From Ophiura sarsii (lineage: Eukaryota > Echinodermata > Ophiuroidea > Amphilepidida > Ophiuridae), in NCBI GenBank assembly GCA_035610835.1, contig CM069455.1:15373266-15437265 (forward strand): DNA of 64,000 nt, in the 5' to 3' direction. The notes under the pieces are model-generated. The model worked only from the letters and a program-made list of their open reading frames with translations. It made no database searches and was not told where the DNA came from. This document shows, piece after piece, positions 25,863-38,118 of this stretch (within the stretch, counting starts at the first letter, position 1; each line of letters starts with the position of its first letter). Position numbers and translations under genes: made by a program.

Positions 25863-26637
25863 GTATGCAGGATATATGTATATGATAGATATTAAAAAAC
25901 CCTTTGCTATCTACTGGAGATGATGAGTATACAATACAAGTATATAACTACTCTCATGCTTTTTTGGAAATTTGTCATGTGGTGTTGTGTTCCTATATAT
26001 GTTTCAATACAAAGTATGAAACTTGATGTGTGTCTATTCTACGATATCATAAAAATATAGTATGTGCAACCAGCTGTGTGAAAACCATTATGTGCTGTTA
26101 TATTATTATGTTTGTCGTCACTCTACACACATACAGCAACTGGGAGTGTGGATATGGGTTCACCCATCCATACGAAACATGGTAATGTGTTGATGTCCAA
26201 CAACTTTTGAATTATTTATTTCTCGTAATATTACATGTATATAGTATAACCTACCAACCAGTATAACACTAACAGTATAATAAAGAGCATATACCTTGAA
26301 GAACAACTCATACATAGTGAACATAAAAAAGTGAACAATTAAAATGTTAAAGCGCAGAATTCTATAGTTTGGATCATGCTAAACTCATTACATTTTGAGT
26401 TAATAGTCAGTCACAAGTTTTGATTTTTCATGTTATGCGTTTGTGAACGGATGAATGTTGGAGCTCCTGAAGGCGTATCTTAACATTAGGCTATTATAGA
26501 ATGATACGTGTACGGTGGTGAAAATGATATATTTTATATTTGATTAAAAAAAAGAGTTAACTACAAATGTCTGTTCCCTATTTTAAGAATGCTGCTTATG
26601 TTCACGTTTTACGAAATGCATCTATAACATTTTCCTC

Positions 26638-26877
26638 GCGGCAGGCTTCTGCAGACGACATTCCAAAATTTCACAAAATGTCTAAAAAATATCAAACTTA
26701 TTGAAATTCATTACCATATTAGGAATCACCATGAGAAATGCATTAAAATAAGTACAAACATACCTAGTATTGATTCAGTAATCCTTGAGATAGATCTTGA
26801 AAGTTGGGAAAGGTTTTTGACAAACCTGTTTTGAATATTATGGTAAAAATCAAAAGCCGTGTGGAAAGCGTTAAATC
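26638..26877 (-). repeat. 240-bp dispersed repeat, copy B
   Basis: This is the inverse complement of copy A (6357-6595): GCGGCAGGCTTCTGCAGACG, ACATTCCAAAATTTCAC, GAGAAATGCATT, AGTACAAACATACCTAGTAT and GGGAAAGGTTTTTGAC occur in order. Confidence 0.8.
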
Positions 26878-27055
26878 AAGAGGTCGTTGCCCGGTGAAGT
26901 GTGACGGTTTGACATCTGCAACGTAGCGAATTGTAAAATGTCTCAAATTGGATTTATTTATGATTTGATGAATGAGAAACATTCGTTTAAAGTGACGATT
27001 GTTGTCTTCTGTTAAAAATTGTTTTTGTCTTTATTGTTAGTGTCGTAGGTGGAAA

Positions 27056-27185
27056 TGTTGTTCTTTGCGTTGTTTTGCTGTTGTTTTTTCGTTAGTGTTG
27101 TTGTTGGGGTTGTTCATGTTGCTGTTCTTGTTGTTGATTTTGTCGTTGACGTTGTTGTTTATGTTGCTGTTGTTGTTGTTATTAT
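27056..27185 (+). repeat. GTT-rich trinucleotide tract
   Basis: Degenerate GTT/GTC/GCT triplets, with a second patch at 27357-27450. Valine/leucine-rich open frames across both patches are simple-sequence by-products. Confidence 0.8.
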
Positions 27186-27186
27186 T

Positions 27187-27330
27187 CTAAATTAAACTAA
27201 TTGTTTGCTTCTTATATCATTTTGTTTATAATTTATTATTCTTATGCTATTTTGTATCTTTGTAGGTCCTTTGAGCCTCCTGGGAAAGGCGCATCACAAA
27301 TACTTGTTGTATGTAGGTGTGTGTATGTAT
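27187..27330 (+). mobile_element. LINE 3' UTR fragment, copy 3
   Basis: Only the last ~140 bp of the LINE are present: AACTAATTGTTTGCTTCT, TTTATTATTCTTATGCTATT, TTTGAGCCTCCTGGGAAAGG and CGCATCACAAATACTTGTTG. This is a severe 5' truncation. Confidence 0.8.
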
Positions 27331-30300
27331 AATTATTGTTGCATGTTTCATTGTCGTCGACTCGTCGTTGCTGTTGTTGTTTTCGTCGTCGTCGCTGCTG
27401 CTATTAATTATTGTTGTCGTTTTTGTGTTTTATTCTGGCGGCTGCTGCCTCTGTTTCTACTGCTTTGGTGTTTTGTTTTGTTTTCTGATTGTTTATATTG
27501 TTTACACATTTTCTTCCAATCAAATACAAATATTCTTTCCATCACGTCGTTCACACCGATTCGTGTCTTATAACTCGGATTTACCACACACCTTATACAT
27601 CATCAACATCGAAACAAAAATAGTCTCCCTCACTTCATTTACTACAATATAAGTTAACTGTCACCATTTATTACTGTACTGTTGTAGTAGCACATTCTAA
27701 TAACGCATTCGTGGAGGAAATGCTGCTCCAGTTTAAGCCGTGGTGAAATCGTATTTTAATTTACAACCAAGAAACAATGTTTGCAAGACTCCAAGAACAA
27801 AAATACAGACTATGTACATGTACAATCCCCTACTATTTTCTATACGAATAACACTGAGAAAGAAAGGAGAGAGAGGAGAGATGGAGAAAATGAGGTAGGT
27901 AGGTAAGTGAGAAATCCGAGCCTTACTTGAATGGCTTCGCGAACGTGACCTAAAGGGGACTCCTAGCAAAGCAGGCAGGATAGGGATGTTGAGTAAAGAC
28001 TAAGAGGGGAGTGAGTAGCTGATATTCGGTTTATATGCCGAGTGCCGTAGATAGAGCCGATCGGGGTTTAGTACGTACATATAGTACCTGTTGGTGTGTG
28101 GCTGTTGTATGTATATGATGTTCGGTAGCTAGCATATATTATGCCAATGTTATAAGTCGTCAGTCATCCTCACGCTTTGATGGGAATGCCTGGTTTGGTT
28201 AGGAACACATGTGTATATTAGTGCATTGATACAGAAAATGGGCTACCCCTTGAATAACAACAGACATTTGTAGATAGTTAAATATTACTATGTGTAAAAA
28301 TCTGGATTTTATGGGTTAGGTTTATAACTACAGCCGGTTCATTATTATAGGAAAAAATAGATCATGTGCTAAATAACCCTCAGTGAATACAGCAAAGATT
28401 TAGAATTGTACAATACAACGTATGGTGCATTGTGATATAGTATTGTTGTCCATATCTGAGATTTAATGCAAATTTAGATAACAATATATAACAGCCATGC
28501 ACTGTGCATTGCATTAAACCATGATTAAACTAACACGTGGTATCAAAATACTACGTTATCATCCATGACAACAAAAATATGGCTCAACTATTATAATAAA
28601 TACCCTCCATTATGATGATAATGATTGTTCATTGTTTAGAGCATCGTGCTCATTAAAAATGTGGTGGATGGAGGATTTTAACATAAAGCTCTTCAAATGT
28701 ACCAGTACTTTATACCGAGAAGATGCTTGCTTTCCACACAAAATAAATAGGGAATCAACAGGCTGTGGAGGCTGTGGTAACAAACAGTAGTGAGCATTAT
28801 TACCAGGACACCCATAACATTAAATTGTGTATCAGCAATGATCAGCAATGTTTATAAAAGCCTGCCTGTAGCGTGTGTAGTATTATCATTGTTGTCGATG
28901 TTATTGTTACATCGCTTAGAGATATTTTACAGTAACCAACTATAATGCCATGTATTCACGCTTTCATGTCATTCTAGAAAATAATGTGATCCCGAAAATA
29001 AGCTTGATTCAGTTTCATGTCCAAAATTTAACAACGGAATATTTTGAGTCAAATGCTATAGGCTTGTCGAGCTTAAATCAGGCTGTCTGTATCACTGTAT
29101 TGTATTGTATTAATGGGCAAGATGTTTATTATTATGGTGAACGTCAAGGCACACTACCGTATATATATATATACATATATATTTATACGCAAGCGGAGAG
29201 GGAATCCCCTTAGACGAACCATAACAATGGGTTTCCCTGGCGCAGCAGTTAAATGATATTTTAGAGGGCATAGAAAGGACAGCCTTTGAGCCGTGTAATC
29301 AAATGACCTCCATTCTCACAACGAATTCACAAAGGGATCACTTTACGCACAGAATGAATCATTTTTACTGTAATCAGGGTAATAATTGGGTGTTTTTCTT
29401 CTTTTGTATAGTGTTCTGTAGCATGTTGCGGATTTGGTGTACTTAATACTATTGAATAGATGTTTAAAATATATATTACATTTAAGACAATATCATCAAG
29501 CCTTTCGATTTACTAATCGCACATCCTTAAATACATATTTGTATTTTTCTCAGAAAATCGCATTCTTCGCCTTATACATGAAAACCAAATGAACAGATGT
29601 GTTAAAATTGAATTAAGCTAATTAGCGAACAGTATGGTCTTAATGGCAGCTTTTTGACGCTTCGGATAGAAGGAAAAAAGTGGATAATTCTGTAGCTAAA
29701 GACAATCTAATTTGGCTCTCGTGTGGAACACGCACACCATTTTTGACACCTTTGTAACACAGTCCATCCGAGTGTCGTTGCATTCAAGGATAGAAAGGGA
29801 CGGTACGTGTCAAACGCACAAACCCGAGACCTGAGACCACCTTTAAGCTAAGAGTAAGAATATATAGAAATCTAAAGAAGAAATAGGGCCCCTCTGGGTT
29901 TTTATTTTCCTCTTCTCCTTGTGTCGGACAATTTTACTCGAGACCATTTTTGTTGGTCATCAGTCGATGGCCTCCTCGTGAAGCTAACCAGATATTGGTG
30001 TCGAGGACTTGGAATTAGCAGCAATATATCGCACAATTTGAGCGGTTTGAGCGACGAATAATCCATGATAATGTGATTAATAGTACAGCCTGTTAGTGGG
30101 GATTGATACGAAGGCGGTATGGGAGGATGCCGCTTTGTAGCGGTCAAGTTCGGCCGCTTGTAAAAGCCGAAGTATTATAAGAGGAAAATACTGAACATGT
30201 TAAGATATTTTTGATTAACCGCGTTGCTGTTTAAAGTAGTCTTTAATTAATGTGATATTATACTCTGTACTGCATTTCCTGTCTGAAAAGAAAACTCGAC

Positions 30301-32143
30301 CTGGAAGGCTTCGAAGTCTAGTGCACCATTTGGTTGCAAAATTGGAAAATATACCCAAAACAAACATTTAATAAAAATTGCTCGCACCGTCAACCTAAAA
30401 TAACTGTTTTTATTTGTAAATTGTTGTAAGCTCTAAATCATCGTATGGGAATCCGGGACAATATGTCTGTCGTTTTTCAGCTTAAAATGATTGCTATACG
30501 TAGCACGGTAATAATAAAAAAATAAATCACGCAATGATAGTAGTCGTAGTTCAATAAATATATTATGAGCTGTGTGTTTCATAACTGCTTTGTTTTAACG
30601 GGAGGCTTTATTATTTTTTGTACGCGTAATCACCAAAAGCTTACACAGAAAACACTGTCGAAAATGCTGATAGTAGTAAACATGGTAAATGTGGTTGTGT
30701 GTGAGTTTAATACAGAGCAGCCAGGGTTGAGAGAAAACGAAACACACATACGACACATGTACTATGTAAACAAGTATGCGCCATGTTAGGTAGAGTTTTC
30801 TGGAGGCAGAATATTTATGATAACCCCTTTTTATTTCAGTCCCTATCAACTTCAATTTCGGCACAGCAAATTGCATCTGATTTGGTTTACTTTAATAAGC
30901 TCGGTGAGAGAAATGCACGTGTTTCTCTTGGCATTTAAAACGAAGTAAAAATATCAAATCGAATTGCCACGGCTGGCTATTCCCAGTACACAGTTGCAAG
31001 AAGACGTTGAAATGAAAGGAATGCGTGCGATCACGTATGAGTTTTAACTTTCTCTTCTTTATCTTTTTTACACAGGTTTTATAAACAGACGAACACAAAA
31101 AGAAATCTTGTCAAAACAACGAATTTCAACATAAATTAACGAATCCTTCTTCTAATAATATGTTAATTAATTAAATCAATAATTAGATAAAACAATATCA
31201 AATCATAACAATAATAATAATAATAATAATATAAAATATAACTTAAAATATGATATTATAATTAGACCGGAAGCAGAAAGTAAAATATATTTTACTTTAG
31301 ACCGGAAGCAGACGGCTTTTTGGCAGGAACACGTGTTCATTAGAAATGTCATAATTATTGTACAGATGGTGCGGAGACAACAAAGTGCACAAATTCGGAG
31401 GACATTTTTATTTTACAAATTCAAAATTGATTTATTTTGTTTTTCTCTTCCCGCAAATATTGTCAGAAAATGACGATACGCATGCGTACTGTTTGGATGT
31501 TGCTTACTATATGGATGATATCTTATGAAAGTAAACACTTTATGGACTCGTCAATATTCATAAATAATATTCACATTTTGTCAGTCATCATGTAAGATGT
31601 ATATTATACGAATGTGAGGAAAAAACGACCAATTCTATACAGTGCTAGACAATTATCGTTAATTAATTAATTATATATTAAATTGTTTGTTAGAAAAATT
31701 GAGAACGTTTTGTCACAACGGGTTCAAATATATACATATATAGTAAGCTTGCAACGTTTTGGTGTTTTGGTGGGTTTAAAAAATAACATTCGAATAATGT
31801 CCAAATATGGCATGGAATTTTCGTCTTCGTGACGATATAATCATATAAAGGCAATAGTTATGTCCAATTGAATTTTGAAATGGTATACCTCTCGTGGTAT
31901 TGGAATGAAAAAAGAATATCTACCTCAAATACACAAATGTGTGTTAGATAATATGTTACATGTGTAAATATATATTAACAGTGTGGTTTGTGCAGGCTGC
32001 GCAACAAAACATTAGAAAAAACAGCACAATACCCTGATCTGACCTTGATAACAAAATCGCTCTTAGAAAAAAATGGATGTTTGTAACAAGGGGTACTTGG
32101 GCTGCCATTTGGAGTGGGAACATTGGTTCTATGGCACTTTTAA
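27331..32143. other. Gene-free stretch
   Basis: Only small simple repeats were seen: TA-rich at 29158-29182, and ATA/AAT triplets at 31208-31235. A direct repeat AGACCGGAAGCAGA lies about 35 bp apart near 31264 and 31299, around the palindrome AGTAAAATATATTTTACT. No gene recognised. Confidence 0.5.
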
Positions 32144-32352
32144 CCCTTTGAGAACTACCGGTCGATTGGTCAGAAAGATGGATACATCATTTCTTGCACC
32201 AATCAGAGACCTTGTTAGAATAATTGTATCGATGATGAAGTTTGGAGTGAAATTATAGAAGTATTATTTTAATTTGGTTATTGAAATTAATGTAGGGGTG
32301 TACTAACTAATCATACACACTTGTATAAGATAGGCAGGCAGTGCTCGGGGAG
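32144..32352. mobile_element. T1 TTAA-flanked MITE, copy 2 (degraded right end)
   Basis: The left end CCCTTTGAGAACTACCGG follows TTAA (32140-32143). The interior keeps CGATTGGTCAGAAAGATG, ACATCATTTCTTGCACCAAT and CAGAGACCTTGTT. The right end GGCAGGCAGTGCTCGGGGAG is recognisable but its TTAA is lost. Confidence 0.8.
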
Positions 32353-33583
32353 ATAAGAAAACTCAAAAAAGTCCAAATAGGTTTGCTGAGAGAGAATGAC
32401 CCCTAATTCACTCCAATTGGATCTTTGAAAATGTTATATTCGTGAACCTTTCCACAGAGGTTCCTACAAACTGGACAGTCAAGGACCTCTCTGTAACCAT
32501 TTTTTTCTAAGAGTTTTTGTTGTTGTAAGACGATGGATGGTTAAGCAGGCTACCTTATATATTATTATTAAAGCTGTCTTCATAATTCAGAATAGAACAC
32601 TCTCTTTATATAGCACACATAGATGACCAAACGTGGACGAAATAACAATAACATTCCCCTCTTTTCTCCTTTACTGTGCACAAACACTTTCAAGAACACC
32701 CCTGTTTTGTTACTGCAACAATAATTGGCCTTTTTATTTATATAACATGCAATTTCAGTTTTTGTACCGTAACTTCTTTTTTTTAAATATTTTTATAATT
32801 GCATCACGTGACACGATTCGATGAATTCATTGGTTAAAACTGCGAAACTATCCAAAGTCTTAGATAATAAATAAAAATAGAAATTGCGATTTTAGAAACA
32901 GTAAAGCAACTAGCATGCCTTTCAAGCGTGATTATGTTTCTAAATCGCAACTTTTCATACATTATTAATAAAAACATCATTATGAAACAACGTTTAAGAA
33001 AAAAGGAACAAACAAAAATAGATAATTATATTTATCAAAACTCAGTAGAAATGAACGGCATTCCATGGAGAGCTTCTTGGAAATAATAAAATAATAATTT
33101 TCAAGAATACAGATCAATAAAATGACCATGGATCACCCACCACGACTGAGTTATAATAATGTGTGTTATATAAAAAACAAACTCTCAATATTTTTATAAA
33201 CTTTTTGCAGCTATACAATAAAAAGTATTCACAAAGTTACACAATATCTACTCGCCAAGCTTGATGTATAATACAACAATGAATCGGTACACAGTAATAA
33301 TAATAATGAGCTCTTGACTGGAGTGTGATGAGAGAATAGCAACAATAGAGAATTTGTGGTGATAATTTTGGTTAAAAGGTCGCCCATCCCCTTTTCGCTG
33401 TGAACGAAAACAATAACAAAAGTGGAACGAATTTCAATGGCTGCTGAAAAGGGTGGGTCAAATTAAGTTGGGGTTTTAGAAAGTGCTGTAATTAATAAAC
33501 ACAAGTAATCCCCGTATTTTGTGTGCGGTGTTGGTTATAATATATACAGAGAGGATAGTTTACTATTAATATAAAAAGTGAGT
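32353..33583. other. Gene-free flank 3' of the POU gene
   Basis: AT-rich sequence with no recognised feature, apart from an AATAAA on the minus strand near 32733. It may hold the distal part of the POU 3' UTR. Confidence 0.4.
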
Positions 33584-34254
33584 TTTAATTTAAAGCATAA
33601 CTTGTTTGTCTGAAACTTTGAAATTTAAGCCATTTGTAACTCCTTTTTTTGTTGTTGATAACTTTGAATTTGAGTAGGTTTTAGTAGTGTTGGGCGAGAC
33701 TACCCAAAATTGGTAAACTATAATAAATAACGGGTGGTGGTTTACAAACAAACACAATGAGTATAATACATACATTGTCGACTTGACTTCAACTCTCAAT
33801 TTCACACATCAAAAACGTAGTCGGCTTGGCCCATCAACGTATACACATAACACACACAAAGTTGTTGTTGTTGCTGTTGTTGGTCTTCACCATATAGAAT
33901 ACACACCTTTTTTAAACAGTAGTATAGAGTTTGTTTCTTGTTATCACAAATTAAAGTTTGAAGTTGTTTTCTTGCCGAATTGTCCCCAAGATCAGACAAA
34001 GTAGTTAAGTTCGTTGTTACGATTGACACATGAACCACAGTTAATTGTTTTGATTCTTCAGCGGGATGATCACTGCGTGGTTTAGATAATTTTTGAGTCA
34101 CTATCTCACATCTGCCACCCCCAGTAAAGGACGGGTAAAAATAATGCACAACATGTCCGTCTGCCTTTTGTTCTCGCTTATTCAATTAGCCCACTAATTG
34201 ATCAAAGCGAAACACAGATCGTCTATTGTTCAACAAACACAAAAGTCAAAAAGT
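33584..34254 (-). other. Probable 3' UTR of the POU gene
   Basis: This is the stretch just downstream of the POU stop codon on the minus strand. It has no supported reading frame of its own. It includes a CAA-type trinucleotide run (33860-33882 on the minus strand). A variant polyadenylation hexamer ATTAAA lies on the minus strand at 33584-33589, and an AATAAA lies further off at 32733-32738. No clear GU-rich downstream element marks either one, so the true end is undecided. Confidence 0.35.
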
Positions 34255-35808
34255 TCATTGTTGATGCGAGTGCGACATACCATTCATGGAGCTGTGGTGA
34301 TTAGGAGGGGGTGATACTGAGTGTGGTCCCCCGTGTCCACCGTGATGATGAACCGAGGAGTGAGAATTGAGATGGTGGTGTTGAGCTTGTGACGTTGAGA
34401 TGGGTAGGCTCATGCTGACGGGGATAATTGGGGGTGGGGGTGACACTGAGTTACCGACGTGATGATGAGCGGACGAGGAATGAGAATTCAGATGGTGCTG
34501 TTGATGTTGCGCTTGGTGATGCGACGAGTGTAGAGGGGATGTCGAATGGGGCATACTGAGCGAGATGACTGAGGGAGGGGGAGAGGATGAGTTACCACTG
34601 ACGTGGATGGGGGAACCCGAGTTGATGTGATGTACATGAGATGGTAGAGTGGTTATAACAGGTTGATGTATACTGGTCGGTGAGTGCATCAAATCAGAGT
34701 TTGTCGGCGATTCGGACCCGGACAAATGCCCGCCCGGCATATTTGGAGGGGTCATACGTTTCTCCTTCTGTCGACGATTGCAGAACCACACGCGGACTAC
34801 TTCCTTCTCGAGTTGCAAAGAATCGGCCAGACTTGTGATCTCCTGAGCTGACGGTTTTGGCTGTTTGAGAAAAGCGTTCTCTAACGCTCCCTTGATGGTG
34901 ACCTCGATGCTGGTTCGCTTCTTGCGTTTGCGTCCCTGTGCGGCGATTTTGTCCAGGCTGGTCGGCGAACCGGACGTTGAGTCCGCTTCTTCCAGCCATT
35001 TTGCCAGCAACGGTTTAAGTTTGCACATATTCTTAAAGCTCAATTGCAAAGCCTCAAATCTACAGATTGTGGTTTGGCTAAAAACATTACCGTACAGTGT
35101 CCCCAGCGCCAGTCCGACATCGGCCTGTGTGTAGCCCAATTTGATGCGTCGTTGCTTGAAGGATTTCGCAAACTGCTCCAAATCGTCGGAGCTCGGTGCG
35201 TCGCATTCCTCGGTGACAACCACATCGCCCTCCTCAATGGGGTTGATGTGACCGTTGTGAATGTCCAGATGTGGATGAAGAGATCTGGCGGACGTAGGTG
35301 TATGGTACTGTTGCGCACTGCTGACCATCCCATTCATAGCACCGTACATGTGGTGAGGCGTATGCCCCGTAAAATGCCCGGAACTGCTCGTCGTCATTGG
35401 CATGGTCATACTCATCGGCATGGCCATATGCGGACTCTGTGAACTCCACGAAGATTGAGCATGATGAGGCGATCTCACATGCAAGTTCTGGATTTCTTCT
35501 CGTGTCTGTCCGATATTTGGTTTTACATCTTGTCCGAGCAGCGGACCGGGTACACCGGTCGCCGTGGCCCACGGGTTGGCTTCGGCGGAGTGCGGTGCTG
35601 TCAAGCCGACCCATTGTGCGCCGGGATGCCCAAGATTCTGGGACATAAAATCGTTGCCGCTTAGTTTCTGATACATGACGTTTACTTGACCGGCGTTCAT
35701 ATTCTCCTGCAAAGTGGAAGAGGAACTCGGCGTGGTTACTGCGATTGTGTCCACTGAACTACTGGTGGTATGGTAGATGGGAGACTCTGCATGTATACTA
35801 GCCATCAT
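34255..35808 (-). CDS. pou3f: Class III POU-homeodomain transcription factor (Brn1/2/4-like), single exon
   Basis: This encodes a nuclear sequence-specific DNA-binding factor of the POU class III family, which in other animals acts mainly in neural and ectodermal development. The predicted protein is 517 residues in one exon, as is usual for this class. In order: a low-complexity N-terminus rich in Ser, His and Met (about 1-200); the POU-specific domain (about 202-277, with [20 protein letters not shown] and later [15 protein letters not shown]); a short linker (about 278-292); the homeodomain (about 293-352, RKRKKRTS entry, recognition helix with [11 protein letters not shown]); and a His/Ser/Pro-rich tail. 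The tail holds an internal duplication: the pattern [18 protein letters not shown] occurs twice (about 436-457 and 476-502). The frame stays open upstream to 35877, but that start would be TTG. The first in-frame ATG is at 35806-35808, followed at once by a second ATG with A at -3 and G at +4. The stop is TGA at 34255-34257. The vertebrate paralogue it matches best cannot be decided here. Confidence 0.96.
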   Translation of the reverse strand: MMASIHAESPIYHTTSSSVDTIAVTTPSSSSTLQENMNAGQVNVMYQKLSGNDFMSQNLGHPGAQWVGLTAPHSAEANPWATATGVPGPLLGQDVKPNIGQTREEIQNLHVRSPHHAQSSWSSQSPHMAMPMSMTMPMTTSSSGHFTGHTPHHMYGAMNGMVSSAQQYHTPTSARSLHPHLDIHNGHINPIEEGDVVVTEECDAPSSDDLEQFAKSFKQRRIKLGYTQADVGLALGTLYGNVFSQTTICRFEALQLSFKNMCKLKPLLAKWLEEADSTSGSPTSLDKIAAQGRKRKKRTSIEVTIKGALENAFLKQPKPSAQEITSLADSLQLEKEVVRVWFCNRRQKEKRMTPPNMPGGHLSGSESPTNSDLMHSPTSIHQPVITTLPSHVHHINSGSPIHVSGNSSSPPPSVISLSMPHSTSPLHSSHHQAQHQQHHLNSHSSSAHHHVGNSVSPPPPIIPVSMSLPISTSQAQHHHLNSHSSVHHHGGHGGPHSVSPPPNHHSSMNGMSHSHQQ

Positions 35809-35879
35809 GATTAGTGTGTATATCCTTATAAATAAAACCAAACTACTACGTACGCTGCGACCAAATCTGACTTGCAAAA

Positions 35880-36010
35880 CATCTGACGATCACAGGCACT
35901 GAAATACTATGTAAATGGCCAATCGCTATTATCATGACGATGTTATGTACGGCGCTCCGTACTATTGCACAAAAAGGGGGCGGGATACCCTCTATCTGAT
36001 TGGCCAACCG
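35880..36010 (-). promoter_or_regulatory. Candidate proximal promoter of the POU gene
   Basis: Within about 200 bp upstream of the POU start lie a GC box (GGGGGCGGG on the plus strand, 35976-35984), CCAAT-type motifs in both orientations (about 35919-35923 and 35998-36003), and an octamer-like ATGTAAAT at 35909-35916. The last differs at one base from the classical POU octamer ATGCAAAT. A TATA-like TTTATAA sits only about 20 bp before the ATG, too close to serve that ATG normally. The motifs are seen; the promoter role is inferred. Confidence 0.35.
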
Positions 36011-36129
36011 GCGAATTTGATTGACGTGCCTAGCCGACTGAGCGCGGATGACTGCCAGTGATGTGTTACTCATTATTGACGGTGTGCCTTAATGAGATTT
36101 GGTCGACCTCATTGACACGGCGTAGTCAC

Positions 36130-37200
36130 CTGCTCCTGCACTCCGCGTTAAATTATGTTAAATAAATTCATCCTGAAATTGACACCGTTACCCACATGGA
36201 CCGTTAAAAACCACCTTCTAAATATTTGTTTTTCTGGTAAAGAGTACAAAATATGCAGTGTTCTATCAAATACCATCAGTAGCAAGAAAATATAGTCTGA
36301 TTTGGACTCTAAATAGGAAAATTGACAGATGAAATTTTGGGGAATAACACGGAGTATTTTCGTACTAGTATCACTGCGAAGATCTCACCGGTTCCCTGTG
36401 TATGCCGCGATAGCTCCGACGGATGCGATTTTCCTTTATCTCAACAAAATTTACGAAAGGAGCTGATCAGTGACAAGCACACTGTGTACAGTTTTCGTCA
36501 ACAGGGGGCGCTATTACTGTTCCACATCTGTCAGAAATTGGGATTCCTCCCAACACAAACATAGATTGCCGAATCGCGCCATCCATCACAAACTACGACA
36601 TCTTTTGTCGCAAACGATCTTATATCAATACTCTTGAGCGACGAAAGTGCAAAACGGACAAAGGAATTTTTACATTGGACAGGGTGCACTTTGTTTGGGC
36701 AAAGTCCATGCAGGCCAATTGCTTTGTAATTATTTGACGTGAGAGAATAGTGAAAATAGTTATCATAAGAGTGCCGTCTTATATAACATAATGTGATTTC
36801 TTTTATCGTATGTCATTTACGTGAAAATTGCCATGAAACCAAAAAAATTAAAGATTACTTTATGTTTATATAGGGTGTTCAAAACGGACATACATATTTT
36901 GTTAAAAACAACATTACACCGTGGTTCTGTTTATAATATCAAAGCCAGATTGATACGCCTTATAAATTGCTATTTCAATACAAAAAGAAAACGATTGCTT
37001 CATAGAAAAACTGTAGCAAATGAGGGCGCAATTGTTGTAAAGAAGATACTTCATGTCAGGGCAAAATTGAATATTATAAGTTCAGTTTCTATAATACAAA
37101 CTTGTTAGAATGCAAGAACATAAAATGTCTATGTACATTAAAGTTGAGAGGAAAATGTAGCTACACTTTCCATTCGGCTATTGTTTTGCCATATGCCTAT
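36130..37200. other. POU upstream flank
   Basis: No repeat or gene recognised, except that TATAGGGTGTTCAAAACGGA near 36870 resembles the single end of a TA-flanked element. If the POU gene has distal enhancers, this is where they could be, but nothing in the sequence alone proves it. Confidence 0.4.
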
Positions 37201-37417
37201 ATAAAACCGTGAGATTTTTCAGAAACTTTTCCCAACTTTCAAAATCGATCTCAAAGAATTTCTGAACCAATAATTACTAGGCATTATGTTTGTGCTTATT
37301 TCCATGCATTTCTCATGTTGATTACAAATATGGTGATGAAATTTAATAATTTTAACATTTGAAATATTTTTTGAAATTTCGGAACTGTCGTTTCTGCAGA
37401 CGACTGCCGCTTGGAAA
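37201..37417 (+). repeat. 240-bp dispersed repeat, copy C
   Basis: Same order of blocks as copy A: AGAAACTTTTCCCAACTTTC, ACTAGGCATTATGTTTGTGC, CATGCATTTCTCATG and TGTCGTTTCTGCAGACGACT. With copy D 220 bp downstream in opposite orientation it forms an inverted pair. Confidence 0.75.
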
Positions 37418-37636
37418 GTGTGAAAAGTATGTATACGCCTCATAGAGTATATAATTTGACGTTCATTGAATTCCGTTGATCTATGCATATTTAAGTCCAT
37501 GGTTCAGTTTGTATTTTGTTTGTATTATATATTTTATACTTATAGTAAAATGGGTATGACAATATTAAATGCAAAGAAAAGATGAAGATGCCATGAACAA
37601 AAAACAGGTCTTTGTGACTTCTTTTTGTTGCTTGAT

Positions 37637-37868
37637 ACGCGGCAGGCGTTTGCAGACGACATTCCGAAATTTCAGCACAAAATGATTCAAAAAATAAATG
37701 TCAAAATAATTAAATTTCGTTACTATATTTAGAATCATCATGAGAAATGCATTACAATAAGTACAAACATGCCTGGTATTGGTTCAGTAATCTTTGAGAT
37801 AGACTGGGATCGAATTTGGAGAGGTTTCTGACAAAATCAGTATGTACGCTAACGAGTGTTAACAGTTT
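37637..37868 (-). repeat. 240-bp dispersed repeat, copy D
   Basis: Inverse orientation to copy C: GCGGCAGGCGTTTGCAGACG, ATTCCGAAATTTCAG, GAGAAATGCATTACAATAAG, TACAAACATGCCTGGTATTG. It lies about 250 bp before the partial POU copy. Confidence 0.75.
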
Positions 37869-38118
37869 GGAGCCTATTTCATCTTTAAGACATCTATCTA
37901 ATTATTGAAGTTCCGTTAGACATGTTAGATGAGATCAATCAATTTGAAATGTTCGTCTGGTTTTATTGGTTTTAGTTGTTTAGTATTGCGCCATTGTTAT
38001 AACATGCCCTTAATCGGACTAGTAAATCCTCACCCTAAAGAAAAAGCCTAGGAAATAACATGACATAGCGCGTAAATGTTATATAGATTCGAATTGTTAC
38101 GATAATCCACCTTATTTT

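Noticed and set aside
27244..27652. Val/Leu-rich membrane protein
   Set aside because: It overlaps a LINE 3' UTR fragment and GTT/GTC simple repeats.
34694..35664. Other open frames over the POU gene on both strands
   Set aside because: Shadows of the GC-rich coding sequence; none has a recognisable domain.
35816..35836. TATA box for the POU gene
   Set aside because: TTTATAA lies only about 20 bp before the ATG, so transcription starting 30 bp downstream would miss it.
35809..35877. N-terminal extension of the POU protein (23 extra residues)
   Set aside because: The upstream start would be TTG. The first ATG is at 35806-35808 and no intron acceptor is evident upstream.
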